From the NCBI GenBank assembly GCA_016716135.1, contig JADJWX010000023.1, forward strand, positions 35,029 through 99,028: a DNA stretch of 64,000 nucleotides, written 5' to 3'. Position numbers and translations under genes: made by a program. The notes beneath the pieces were generated by a model. It did no database searches. It was not told the DNA's origin and was given only the letters and a program-made list of their open reading frames with translations. The number at the start of each line of letters is the position of its first letter. The stretch's first letter is position 1. The stretch comes from Lewinellaceae bacterium (lineage in GTDB: Bacteria > Bacteroidota > Bacteroidia > Chitinophagales > Saprospiraceae). Positions 43,010-52,272 of the stretch are shown here, in pieces.

Positions 43010-45211
43010 TCAGGGAGTCGTCAACTTCCCGCCCGGCGGGCAATGTTCCTGTAAAAAACGGGTGAACATAGTCGAAAGATGCCTGGAGGTTCCTTCCCCT
43101 TCCCGAATGCTGTGCGAGCGGTTAGGGTAGGGCATCACCTGAAAATATTTGTTGTGTTTGATGAGTTCGTTGATCAGTTGTTCGGCATTTTGGTAATGCA
43201 CATTATCGTCGCCGGTACCGTGAATGTAAAGCAGGTTGCCGCGCAGATTTTTGGCATGGGTAATGGGCGAGCCATTCACAAAATCTTCCAGATTTTCCTG
43301 CGGCAGGCCCATGTAGCGTTCTTGGTAGATATTATCGTACGACAGCTGGTTAGCCACCGCCGCCACCGAAATTCCCGTTTGATAAATTTCGGGGTATTGA
43401 AACAGCAAATTCAGCGTAGCGGTACCGCCGCCGCTCCAGCCATGCACGGCCACGCGGCTGGTGTCGATCCAGTTCCAGCGTTCGAACATGGCTTTTGCGC
43501 CCATAGCCTGGTCGCGGATGTTGACGATGCCGATTTTGCGGTAAATGGCTTTGCGCCAGGCACGCCCCTTTGGCGCGGGGGTGCCGCGGCCGTCGAGGGA
43601 GGCGTAGATGTAGCCGTCTTTGGCCATATCGCCGTCGTACAGGCGGTTGCGCCCGATGCCGTAGCGGTCGCGCACGGTAGCGCCGGCGGGCTCGGAATAC
43701 ACGTAAAACACGATGGGGTATTTTCTGGAAGGGTCAAAATTATCGGGTTTGACCAGCCAGCCGTCCATAGTCACACCGTCGGCTGTGGTGACCTGAAAAA
43801 ATTCGGTATTGGTATCCCGCGGCCGCTCGATCTCGGCCGGAATAGCTTCCTTGGCTTCGAGCGCCTGGTGCCCGGGCAGGCGCACCCACTCCCGTTGGAG
43901 GCGGGTGTAGTGGTTGGAAAAGGCATGCAGGGCAAATTGAGCATCCGGCGAGATCCGGTAGCTGTGCGTACCCGGTTGCCCGGCCGGCGAAAGCCGCTCG
44001 GGGCTGCTGTTCCCGTCCATCCGGATACGGTAGAGGTAGCTTTGCGTGGCATTGTCGGGCGAAGCCATAAAATACAGGTAGTTCCCGGTGGCGTCCACGC
44101 GCTCCAGGCTGATCACGTCGTAGTTGCCCGGTGAGAGCAGGGTTTCCGTTTTTCCGTCGCGGGAAATGCGGTAGACATGCCGCCAGCCGTCTTTTTCGCT
44201 GGTCCAGAGAAAGGCCCGGCCTTTGTCCAGCCAATCCCAATAGCCGGTTTCGCCAGCTTCCTTGAGGTCAATCCAGGCCTCGTCGGTTTCAGTGTAGATC
44301 GTGTGTACGGCTCCCGTGCCGGCATCGCAAAGCATGAGCCGGCTTTCGTTTTGCTTGCGGTTGAGTTGCTGCACGAGCAGTTCCGTGGTATTGGCTGCCC
44401 ATTCCATACGGGGCAGGTAGGTGTTGCGCGGGTCTCCGGGAATGGCCATCCACTGTGTTTTGCCGGAGGCGATATCCACCACGCCGATGCGGTAGGGTGA
44501 AGGCGGCTCGCCCACTTTGGGGTATTCCACCGGGATCGTGAAGGGGTAGATCGAATCGGTGGTATTGATCATCAGGAAATCGCGGATTTGCTCGGCATCG
44601 ATTTGCCAGTAGGCGATGCGTTTGCTGTCGGGGCTCCAGCGAAAGCCGTCGCGGCAGTCGAACTCCTCTTCGTACACCCAGTCGAAGGTGCCGTTGATAA
44701 GTTTTCGCTTGCCACCGGTTTCCGTGAGCTGGTCTACCTTGCCCGTGGCGATGTCCTCCACGTAAAGGTTGTGTTCGCTGACATAGGCTGCTTTTTGCCC
44801 GTCGGGCGAAAATTTGGCAAACATCAGCGAGGAAGCCGGGAGGTCCCTGCCTAATTGGCGGAGCGCGTTCGTTTTGCGGTCGAGCACCCAGTAATCGCCT
44901 CGGGTGTCGTAGCGCCATACGCGTTTGCTGTTGGTGAAGATCAGCAGTTTTTGGGCATCGTCGGAAAAGGAAAAGTGCCGCGGCCGAAGCGGTCCGGCAG
45001 CCCCTACCGGGGTGAGTTGGGCGGCGGTGACGAGCGGGGTTTCGGTGCTTTCCGGCAGATCGACGCGCACGATCTGGCCGTTGGATTGGAGGTAGTAAGC
45101 ATGGCCTTCGGGCGTCCATTGCAGTTCTTGCGCAAACAGGCAAAAAACTGCCTGGAAGATAAAAAGAAACAGGGCGAGTTGTTTTTTCACGGAGATGCAG
45201 TTTTTAAACAT
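43010..45211 (-). CDS. S9B dipeptidyl peptidase IV-like protease
   Basis: An exported prolyl-type dipeptidyl peptidase, 733 residues. N-terminal beta-propeller with the family landmark FDWVYEEEFDCRDGFRWSPD, whose Glu pair binds the substrate N-terminus. Catalytic alpha/beta domain: Ser593 in HGWSGGG (most DPP IV enzymes have GWSYGG), Asp in HGTGDDNVHYQ, His in NRSHSIREG. An ATG at 45211 is used; a GTG at 45190 would give a cleaner signal peptide (KKQLALFLFIFQAVFCLFA). Minus-strand TATATTTG at 45224-45217 may be its promoter, which would favour the inner start. Divergent from a paralogue. Confidence 0.9.
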   Translation of the reverse strand: MFKNCISVKKQLALFLFIFQAVFCLFAQELQWTPEGHAYYLQSNGQIVRVDLPESTETPLVTAAQLTPVGAAGPLRPRHFSFSDDAQKLLIFTNSKRVWRYDTRGDYWVLDRKTNALRQLGRDLPASSLMFAKFSPDGQKAAYVSEHNLYVEDIATGKVDQLTETGGKRKLINGTFDWVYEEEFDCRDGFRWSPDSKRIAYWQIDAEQIRDFLMINTTDSIYPFTIPVEYPKVGEPPSPYRIGVVDIASGKTQWMAIPGDPRNTYLPRMEWAANTTELLVQQLNRKQNESRLMLCDAGTGAVHTIYTETDEAWIDLKEAGETGYWDWLDKGRAFLWTSEKDGWRHVYRISRDGKTETLLSPGNYDVISLERVDATGNYLYFMASPDNATQSYLYRIRMDGNSSPERLSPAGQPGTHSYRISPDAQFALHAFSNHYTRLQREWVRLPGHQALEAKEAIPAEIERPRDTNTEFFQVTTADGVTMDGWLVKPDNFDPSRKYPIVFYVYSEPAGATVRDRYGIGRNRLYDGDMAKDGYIYASLDGRGTPAPKGRAWRKAIYRKIGIVNIRDQAMGAKAMFERWNWIDTSRVAVHGWSGGGTATLNLLFQYPEIYQTGISVAAVANQLSYDNIYQERYMGLPQENLEDFVNGSPITHAKNLRGNLLYIHGTGDDNVHYQNAEQLINELIKHNKYFQVMPYPNRSHSIREGEGTSRHLSTMFTRFLQEHCPPGGKLTTP

Positions 45212-45308
45212 TTTGACAAATATAGGCTTTATGTGCTGTGCACCGACACGTCTTGGAGTCCCGCCGATGCTGTGTATTTTTACCCATCGTTAGCTGAATT
45301 TTTCCACC

Positions 45309-47570
45309 ATGAAAAACAAGATCAACACATTTGCCCGCTATTGCCTGCTGCTGGTTTTGCCGGCAATGACCCTGCCCGCCCAAAAACCGATCACGCTTGA
45401 AGATATTTGGTCGAACAACACTTTTGAAACGAAAACACTGCCGGGTTTCCGCTTTCAAAACGATGGGGTGCATTACACCGTCCTGAACGACGCGGCCATC
45501 GAACAATTCGATTTGCGCAGCGGCAAAAAAACAGCCGTATTGTTCGACGCGGCAACGGTGCCCGCCGAAAGCGCCCCGGGTTGGGCGGGGGCTTTTGAAA
45601 ACTATACGTTCAGCCCTGATGAATCGAAAATCCTGCTTGCCAGCGGCGTGGAGGCCATTTACAGGCACAGCAAACGCGCCACGTATGTTGTTTATGACAC
45701 GAAAACAAGAAAAATAACCCGCCTGCACGACGGCGTCAAACTGCGCTACCCGACCTTTTCGCCCGACGCGAGCAAGGTAGCTTATGTGCTGGAAAACGAT
45801 TTGTACGTCCTCGATCTCGCCTCCGGCAAAACCTCGCGCATCACGAACGACGGCCGGGAAAACGCCATCATCAACGGCGCCTCCGACTGGGTGTACGAAG
45901 AAGAATTTGCCCTGGTGCGCGCCTTTGAGTGGAGCCCCGACGGCCGTAAAATTGCCTACCTGCGCTTTGACGAACGGGAGGTGCCCGAATTCACCATGGA
46001 AATGTACCGCGGCGGCGACTATCCCGAGCAGGTGACGTTCAAATACCCCAAAGTGGGCGAAAAAAATGCCACGGTTACAGCACATATCGCCGACCTGGCT
46101 ACCGCCAAAACAATTCCGGTAAAACTCCCAACACCCGAAAATAACCTCAATGACCAAAACGCCGAATACCTCCCCCGAATCACCTGGGCGCCCAACGGCC
46201 AACTCTGCCTCACGCGCCTGAACCGGCACCAAAACCACCTGACGCTGCTGCTCGCCGACCCCGCTACGGGGGCATGTGCCAAGTTGCTGGAAGAAACCAG
46301 CGCCTACTACCTGGACCTGCAGGAGCCGGTTTTTCTTGCCGACGGCTCGGGCTTTATCTGGCAAAGTGAAAAAAGCGGATTCATGCACCTGTACCGGTAC
46401 GACATGCAGGGCCGCGAACAGGCAGCCCTGACCCGGGGCAACTGGGAGGTGACCGATTTTTACGGCATGGATGCCAAAAACGGGCTGGCGTATTTTCAGG
46501 CGGCAGTTGAAAGTCCGATGGAGCGTGAAATTTATTCGGTCAAACTAAATGGCAAAAGCCGCAAAAAAATAAGCACCGGCACCGGGTTTCACAGTGCGCA
46601 GTTCAGCAGTACGCACGACTATTTTGTCGACACCTACACCACCCTGAACGCCCCGCCCCGCTACAGCGTACGCGACCGGAACGGCAACCTCGTGCGCCAA
46701 CTCGAACAGAACACCGCACTGCTGGCCCAACAGGCCGAATGTGGTGTGGCGCCATTGGAATTTTTCACGGTGCCCATCAAAAACGCCCCGGCGCCCGACG
46801 GCAAAACCTGGAGCGGCGCCCTCAACGGCTGGATGCTCAAACCCACGGCGCCACAGTTTCAGGGCAAACAACTCCCGGTGCTTATGTTCGTGTACGGCGG
46901 CCCCGGCAGCCAGCAAGTGACCGATGCCTGGAAAGGCGCGAACTACTGGTGGTTTCAAATGCTGGCGCAAAAAGGCTACGTGGTGGCTTGTGTGGACAAT
47001 CGCGGTACCGGCGCCCGCGGGGAGGCCTTTCAAAAAATGACCTACCTCGACCTGGGCAAATACGAAACAGAAGACCAGATCGCCGCGGCCCGGTATATCG
47101 GCGCATTGCCGTTTACCGATCCGGCCCGCATCGGCATTTTCGGCTGGAGTTATGGGGGATACATGTCCTCGCTCTGCCTGCTGAAAGGCAGCGACGTGTT
47201 CGAGGCCGGCATTGCCGTAGCGCCGGTGACACACTGGAAATGGTACGATAGTATTTACACCGAACGCTACATGCGCACCGAAAACGAAAACCCGCAGGGC
47301 TATGCCGATAGTGCACCGATCAATTTCGCCGACAAACTGAAAGGCAACTACCTGCTCGTGCACGGCCTGGCCGACGACAATGTGCATTTTCAGCACAGCG
47401 CCGAAATGAGCAACCGCCTGATCGCCGCTAACAAACAGTATGACACCATGTTTTACCCCAACCTCAACCACGGCATCCGGGGCGGCAATGCGCGTTTGCA
47501 CTTGTACAACCTGATGACGCGGTTTTTGGACGAGAAATTGAAAGGGGTAGTGGAAGGGGCGCGGCCTTGA
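45309..47570 (+). CDS. S9B dipeptidyl peptidase IV
   Basis: A 753-residue exported peptidase removing X-Pro/X-Ala dipeptides, probably periplasmic. Signal peptide about 1-24 (YCLLLVLPAMTLPA/Q). Propeller with SDWVYEEEFALVRAFEWSPD. Catalytic Ser614 in GWSYGGYMSS, Asp in HGLADDNVHFQH, His in NLNHGIRGG, all canonical. It shares a 97-base divergent region with the related enzyme at 43010; the pair is probably old because only the motifs agree closely. Both would feed on peptides released by the secreted proteases of this window. Confidence 0.93.
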   Translation: MKNKINTFARYCLLLVLPAMTLPAQKPITLEDIWSNNTFETKTLPGFRFQNDGVHYTVLNDAAIEQFDLRSGKKTAVLFDAATVPAESAPGWAGAFENYTFSPDESKILLASGVEAIYRHSKRATYVVYDTKTRKITRLHDGVKLRYPTFSPDASKVAYVLENDLYVLDLASGKTSRITNDGRENAIINGASDWVYEEEFALVRAFEWSPDGRKIAYLRFDEREVPEFTMEMYRGGDYPEQVTFKYPKVGEKNATVTAHIADLATAKTIPVKLPTPENNLNDQNAEYLPRITWAPNGQLCLTRLNRHQNHLTLLLADPATGACAKLLEETSAYYLDLQEPVFLADGSGFIWQSEKSGFMHLYRYDMQGREQAALTRGNWEVTDFYGMDAKNGLAYFQAAVESPMEREIYSVKLNGKSRKKISTGTGFHSAQFSSTHDYFVDTYTTLNAPPRYSVRDRNGNLVRQLEQNTALLAQQAECGVAPLEFFTVPIKNAPAPDGKTWSGALNGWMLKPTAPQFQGKQLPVLMFVYGGPGSQQVTDAWKGANYWWFQMLAQKGYVVACVDNRGTGARGEAFQKMTYLDLGKYETEDQIAAARYIGALPFTDPARIGIFGWSYGGYMSSLCLLKGSDVFEAGIAVAPVTHWKWYDSIYTERYMRTENENPQGYADSAPINFADKLKGNYLLVHGLADDNVHFQHSAEMSNRLIAANKQYDTMFYPNLNHGIRGGNARLHLYNLMTRFLDEKLKGVVEGARP

Positions 47571-47578
47571 TGGGGGGG

Positions 47579-47612
47579 GGCTCGGGTTTTCAAAGACCAC
47601 GCTGCCCGAGCC
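47579..47612. terminator. possible terminator hairpin between convergent genes
   Basis: GGCTCGGG and CCCGAGCC form an 8-bp stem with an 18-base loop, just after a run of ten G at 47571-47580. No clear T-run follows, so function is uncertain. Confidence 0.4.
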
Positions 47613-47635
47613 AGTAATTTGTTCCGCGCGCACCA

Positions 47636-50395
47636 CTAAAACTGAATCCCCCAGGTCAAATGCGGCAGCCAGGGTAGCCCGTTGATTTTCTGCGGCACTA
47701 ATGGGGAGGCATAGTAATCCGATGAATCAATCCAGTAGGTAAAGTAGGTATTTGTCTGGTTGTACGCATTGTAAAAACCGGCACTAAGCTGGTGGTTAAC
47801 GCTACCGGATTGCCATTTCCAGGTGGCATTGACATCGAGCCGGTGCTGCCAGGGTTGGCGGTAGTCGCCATAGCCAAGCCGCTCTACCCAAAGTCCCTGA
47901 CTATGAATATCCAGCAAGCGGACACGTTTTTCCGAGGAAATGAGCAGTTTTGAAATCGCGTCGCCGGAAGCAATCTGCCAGGTAGCCGATACGGAGCAGT
48001 GCGCGCCCAGCCGTTGAAACAGTGCCAGTTTGAAATGGTGACGCCGGTCGAAGCGCGCTGCAAACCATTGATTGTTATTCAGGTTCTCGAATTTGCGTTC
48101 CGACTTGGAAAGCGTCCAGGATATCCAACCCGTCGTATTGCCGGTAGTTTTTTCCAAAAGCACTTCAAGCCCGGCAGCCCGCCCGAGGCCCAATTCGACC
48201 TCCTGTTCCCAGGAGCGAAGCCCCTCATTGTAGAAAACAATTTGATTGGGATCTGTAAAATAAACGGAATCAAAATAGCTTAGCCAGCTTGCCTGGTAGG
48301 TCTCCACCCGGTTCATTTTTTTGTAATAAAACTCTAAACGCGCTGCCCAGCCTGCGCTTGTCCAACCCAGTCCAGTAGTAATTTGGCTGGTTTGCTGCGG
48401 CGGCAATGCCGAACTTGCCAAAAGCCAAACATCGCCGGCAGATTCGATATAATTGGGCGACACTGTCCGAAGAGCCTGCGCCAGCACACTCCACGAAGCC
48501 GACCACGAAACACCTGATTTCCACTTTTTTTCAATGGAAATACGCGGTTGTGGCAAAAACCAGCTTTTACCTCTGTTGGAAAACGTCTCTGCCCGCAGGC
48601 CTGCCCGCAAGCGCCAGTTTGAACCGGGCATCCATTCTGCTTCGCCATGCACGGCTAGTGTAATTCCTTTTTCAAATTTGACATTTGTTGATGCTTCCGG
48701 AAGGTTATCCTCGTCGAGCTGAACCCAAACCGGTAATGCGCCGGCGTCGCCGAAATAATAAAATGGCATCACATGCAGCACGGAAGCCTGACCGCCGCCA
48801 CGCAGGGTCAATTTCCCGGTAGCATACCAGTCGGCATCGGTTTTCAGCGTGTAATCGAAGAGTTTGGTTTGGCTGGTCGAACTGAATGTGTCGCGAAAGG
48901 TTTCCGAGGTGCCGGGGTCCTGGAAGCCGAATAGGTTCCGGCTGCTTGCCTGAAGCACAAAATGGCTGGCCGTCAGGGTAGTATTGGCAAAACAGTTGTC
49001 GGAAAAAATGCGGTTCCAGCGCAAGGAGGCAAAGCGGTTCTTCCACTGATACCTCGAATTTAAATCGAAGGTAAACGACAGCACACCCGGATCGTTCGGA
49101 TTGTTGCCGATTATGGTTTCTGTTTCGGTTAATTTCCGGTTATCGTTATAAAAATCGCTGCCCTGGTACAGGCTCAAATAAACACGGTTGCGCGTATTGA
49201 ACGTCCAGAATATTTTCCAGTTTAAATCGGAGAAATGGTAATCGGTGGCGCCGTCCCAGCCATCTTTTTCCAAAGCCTTGCGGGAAAAATATTTTAAAAC
49301 CGGGCCCGCCAGGGAGCGCCGTGCTGAAAATAACATCGCGCCTTTTTCTTTCTGCAAGGGCATTTCGATCGACAAGCGCGCCGCCATCCAACTCAGCGAG
49401 GCAGATCCGGCAAAACGTTCCAAATTGCCCTCGCGGGTACGCACTTCCAATGCCGAGGCTACCCGGCCACCCAACCGCGCCGGCGCGTCGCCTTTCCACA
49501 GGCGGGCCGAGCGTACAATGTCGGGATTGAATGCCGAAAACAATCCCAAGGCATGCTCCGGGTGAAACACCACGGCATCGTCTACCAAGACCAGGTTCTG
49601 ATCCATATCGCCTCCGCGGATACTCCACCCCCCCAGCCCGTCAATGCTGGATTCGATACCCGGCAACAAGGTCACCGCACGAATTAAATCCGCTTCGCCA
49701 CCCGGCGCCGGAAGCAAGCCAAACGGTATTCGGGCAAGATTTTCTTCTTTTTTCAGATAAAACGGCCGTAGCTGTTCCGCTACAGAGTCGCTTGAAACTT
49801 CTACCTCCGCCATCGCTGTTTGCGCAGGTCTGAGCTGTAAAACCAGATTTCGGGCTGCTCCTTTAGCCAGCTCCTTTTTCGCCAATTGAAACCCCAGCAT
49901 CGAAACGACAACGCGGGCAGCCTGATTTCCCGGCACACGAATACTGAAAAAACCATAGCCGTTCGAGGTTGTCGAACGGCCGGAATTCAATTCCATGATA
50001 AAAGCCCCTACCAAACGCTCACCACTACTGGCATCTTCCACAAATCCGGACAGCACCCGCTCGGGTGGCGGTTTATTATACACTAAAATCTGACCGTTGG
50101 ATTCGCGCCAGGCCAAGTCGCTGTTTTCAAGCAAGCGATCGAGAATGGCCGATAGTTTTTCATTTTTCGACGAAATTGAAACCGGTCGAGGCGTATCAAC
50201 CAAGTGCCCGCCGAAGCCAATCGCCACACCGGAAACCCGGCTTAAGTTGAGCAGGGTTTCGCCCAAGGGTTGATTCCGGGCTTCAAAATCGAGCCGTTGG
50301 GCCAAGGCGATTTGAGCAGGAAGGCTCTGCCGGCCGGCAAAAACTGCGAGTACAGCAAGTAGAAAAAAACGCAAATAGAATTTTTCAGCAGGCAT
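47636..50395 (-). CDS. TonB-dependent receptor with STN signalling domain
   Basis: A 919-residue outer-membrane receptor of the FecA type. After the signal peptide (to about 28, LPA/Q), an STN domain (about 35-108: FEARNQPLGETLLNLSRVSG, and DLAWRESNGQILVY) allows cell-surface signalling. Then a carboxypeptidase-like domain (112-200), a plug domain with SIDGLGGWSIRGGDMDQNLVLVDDAVVFH (about 245-290) and a barrel ending in Phe (TWGIQF). It is the last gene of the operon sigma (52051), FecR (51406), receptor, with 9 bases between FecR and receptor. The regulation is probably by FecR sensing receptor occupancy. The ligand is unknown. Confidence 0.9.
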   Translation of the reverse strand: MPAEKFYLRFFLLAVLAVFAGRQSLPAQIALAQRLDFEARNQPLGETLLNLSRVSGVAIGFGGHLVDTPRPVSISSKNEKLSAILDRLLENSDLAWRESNGQILVYNKPPPERVLSGFVEDASSGERLVGAFIMELNSGRSTTSNGYGFFSIRVPGNQAARVVVSMLGFQLAKKELAKGAARNLVLQLRPAQTAMAEVEVSSDSVAEQLRPFYLKKEENLARIPFGLLPAPGGEADLIRAVTLLPGIESSIDGLGGWSIRGGDMDQNLVLVDDAVVFHPEHALGLFSAFNPDIVRSARLWKGDAPARLGGRVASALEVRTREGNLERFAGSASLSWMAARLSIEMPLQKEKGAMLFSARRSLAGPVLKYFSRKALEKDGWDGATDYHFSDLNWKIFWTFNTRNRVYLSLYQGSDFYNDNRKLTETETIIGNNPNDPGVLSFTFDLNSRYQWKNRFASLRWNRIFSDNCFANTTLTASHFVLQASSRNLFGFQDPGTSETFRDTFSSTSQTKLFDYTLKTDADWYATGKLTLRGGGQASVLHVMPFYYFGDAGALPVWVQLDEDNLPEASTNVKFEKGITLAVHGEAEWMPGSNWRLRAGLRAETFSNRGKSWFLPQPRISIEKKWKSGVSWSASWSVLAQALRTVSPNYIESAGDVWLLASSALPPQQTSQITTGLGWTSAGWAARLEFYYKKMNRVETYQASWLSYFDSVYFTDPNQIVFYNEGLRSWEQEVELGLGRAAGLEVLLEKTTGNTTGWISWTLSKSERKFENLNNNQWFAARFDRRHHFKLALFQRLGAHCSVSATWQIASGDAISKLLISSEKRVRLLDIHSQGLWVERLGYGDYRQPWQHRLDVNATWKWQSGSVNHQLSAGFYNAYNQTNTYFTYWIDSSDYYASPLVPQKINGLPWLPHLTWGIQF

Positions 50396-50404
50396 AGTAA
50401 GGAA

Positions 50405-51406
50405 TTATTCCGGACACGAACCTCCTTCCAACAGGATGCCGTCGGTTGTTTGTTTGATGGTTACCCCGAAAACAGCCTGTAGGTTGGTCAAAATACCGGC
50501 CAGATCGGCTTTGGGAAAATAGCCCGAATACCGGCAATCCGCCAAGGCCGGATTGCCAAGCGAAATGGGCTGGTCGAAACGCTGATTGAGCCGTTGGACA
50601 ACCATGGACAACTCCAGGTTTTGAAATGCCATTTCAGGCGTTCGCCATTCCCCAACGTATGTATCGCCGGGTGTGGATAGCGTGAGTTTTTGTGTGTTTT
50701 TTTCAAGCACGAGCTGCTGTCCGGGTGTCAGCACGGCAGCGTCGGTTTGGGAGGCAACCTGCACTTTTCCCGTACGTACGGCTACTGAAACTGTCGGTTC
50801 GGATTTCCTTGCCCGTACATTGAACGAGGTGCCCAATACCCGTATCCGGCATCCTTCGGTTTCCACTTCAAACGGCTTACCGGGATCTTTTGCTACCTCA
50901 AAAAATGCTTCTCCCTTAAGCCTGACCTGCCGTTCTGCTTGTTCGTTGAGGTTTTTTACAAAGGCAATTTCGGATTGGCTGTTGAGCCAAACGCGGGAGC
51001 CGTCGGGCAGGTTTACCACCTGGTTTTGTTGGTTGCCGGATGAAACGGACGTCCACTCTGCAGCCGGGACGGAGCCTTCCCGAAGGAAAAATACAGCAGC
51101 CAGCAGCGTAAGCAAAACGGCTGCAGCTGCCCACCACCAGTGCCTCGGAGCGCGGTGGGTTACGTTGATTTCGGGATTCGATTTGGCTTCTGCCCGTAGC
51201 CGGCTTTTCAGCGCAGCCAGTTCGACGGGGATATCGACCGGCGGAACTTCCTGAGCGGAGGCGTTGAAAATAGATTCCACTTCGGCAGCAGCCTGCCGGT
51301 TGTCGGCCGATGCTTGCAACCAGACGTCGAGTTGGGCGGCTTCAGCCTCCGTTAGCCCCTCTGTGAGCCGTTTAAAAACCAGTTGAAGATATTTTTCAGT
51401 TGCCAT
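50405..51406 (-). CDS. FecR-type anti-sigma factor
   Basis: A 333-residue inner-membrane signalling protein. The cytoplasmic N-terminus (about 1-75) binds the sigma factor: EKYLQLVFKRLTEGLTEAEAAQLDVWL is the DUF4880-like start. A single transmembrane helix follows (WWWAAAAVLLTLLAAVFFL, about 91-110). The periplasmic FecR domain (NQVVNLPDGSRVWLNSQSEI, LKGEAFFEVAKDPGKPFEV) and a C-terminal STN-like DUF4974 domain complete it. The ATG at 51406 is preferred over 51460 for agreement with the family. It would relay signal from the receptor at 47636. Confidence 0.92.
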   Translation of the reverse strand: MATEKYLQLVFKRLTEGLTEAEAAQLDVWLQASADNRQAAAEVESIFNASAQEVPPVDIPVELAALKSRLRAEAKSNPEINVTHRAPRHWWWAAAAVLLTLLAAVFFLREGSVPAAEWTSVSSGNQQNQVVNLPDGSRVWLNSQSEIAFVKNLNEQAERQVRLKGEAFFEVAKDPGKPFEVETEGCRIRVLGTSFNVRARKSEPTVSVAVRTGKVQVASQTDAAVLTPGQQLVLEKNTQKLTLSTPGDTYVGEWRTPEMAFQNLELSMVVQRLNQRFDQPISLGNPALADCRYSGYFPKADLAGILTNLQAVFGVTIKQTTDGILLEGGSCPE

Positions 51407-51475
51407 TTCTGATAAAGCAGAATTAGTATTGAGATGCGGGAGCGGGTGTACTACCCCCATTGGCCGCCGATTTTT

Positions 51476-52051
51476 TTACAAAAAAGCTAATATGGGTAAA
51501 AGTAATTTCAGCCAGGGGCCAAGCTCGGCGCGCAATTGCCGGAGCGCTTTCCCAATTTGGTTTTCGACAGTTTTCGGGCTTATTTCAAGTTGTTCGGCGA
51601 TTTCCCGGTAGCTTAACTCTTGCAGGCGACTCATTCTGAAAATAAGGCGGCATTGCTCGGGAAGCCGGTCGACGGCTGCTTGCACGAGTGCGTTAAGGCT
51701 CTCCATTTCCAGGGTTTGCTGGGCAGAAGCGGCAGGATCGGGCAGGCGCAGGGAGGCCTCTTCGGGTGCTGCAGGTAATTTTCTCTTGCGCAGTTGCCCC
51801 AGACACTCATTGATGATGCTGCGCTGGAGGTAGCCTTTCAGGGTTGTTTTCACTTCAAGTTCGCCGCGTTTTTGCCAGAAACGAACAAAAACCTCCTGCA
51901 CACAATCTTTAGCAAGAGCCGGATCAGAAAGTATCGAACAGGCTATTTTAAAAAGATAGCCGTAGTAGGTTTCAAACAGCCGGTCGAGCGCCGCCTCATC
52001 TCCCTCGCGGAAGCGCCTGAGCAATTGTTTTTCGTCTTGATTGTTTTCCAT
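51476..52051 (-). CDS. ECF RNA polymerase sigma-70 factor, FecI-like
   Basis: A 191-residue extracytoplasmic-function sigma factor. Region 2 includes LFETYYGYLFKIACSIL and AKDCVQEVFVRFWQKR; region 4 has LPEQCRLIFRMSRLQELSYREIAEQLEISPKTVENQIGKAL, the helix-turn-helix for -35 recognition. The ATG at 52051 is preceded at one base by AGGAG, an unusually close Shine-Dalgarno-like sequence; a 17-codon upstream extension to 52102 is open. It probably directs transcription of this operon when released from the FecR protein. The 69 bases to FecR are normal for such operons. Confidence 0.93.
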   Translation of the reverse strand: MENNQDEKQLLRRFREGDEAALDRLFETYYGYLFKIACSILSDPALAKDCVQEVFVRFWQKRGELEVKTTLKGYLQRSIINECLGQLRKRKLPAAPEEASLRLPDPAASAQQTLEMESLNALVQAAVDRLPEQCRLIFRMSRLQELSYREIAEQLEISPKTVENQIGKALRQLRAELGPWLKLLLPILAFL

Positions 52052-52172
52052 TCTCCTAAAAAAAGGGGTGAGATACGGGTAACGGGATGGCGTGAAAAGC
52101 AAACTTGGGGTTAAAGGTTTGCAAGGGATGTTTGAAGTGCGGCCTTTTGTCTTCTATTATCAAAATTGGGCC

Positions 52173-52258
52173 GGTGTAAAAAAAAAACAGCCATGCCGAT
52201 GGGGGTGCCACCCCGATGGCTCCATCTAAGCAGCAATTGAAATAAAATTTTTTACACC
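52173..52258. repeat. 86-bp inverted-repeat element with inner hairpin
   Basis: The outer arms are GGTGTAAAAAA and TTTTTTACACC. Inside, 52189-52221 is again exactly 33 bases and forms an imperfect hairpin (AGCCAT / ATGGCT outside, GGGGTG / CACCCC inside). On the minus strand the hairpin is followed by nine or more T, the form of a rho-independent terminator pointing at the sigma gene. It fills most of the gap between the divergent starts. Confidence 0.55.
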
Positions 52259-52272
52259 AAACATTTCCTGAC

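Noticed and set aside
47571..47580. Run of ten G as a phase-variation tract
   Set aside because: It lies after the stop of the peptidase and before a hairpin, not in a coding start or promoter that I can recognise.
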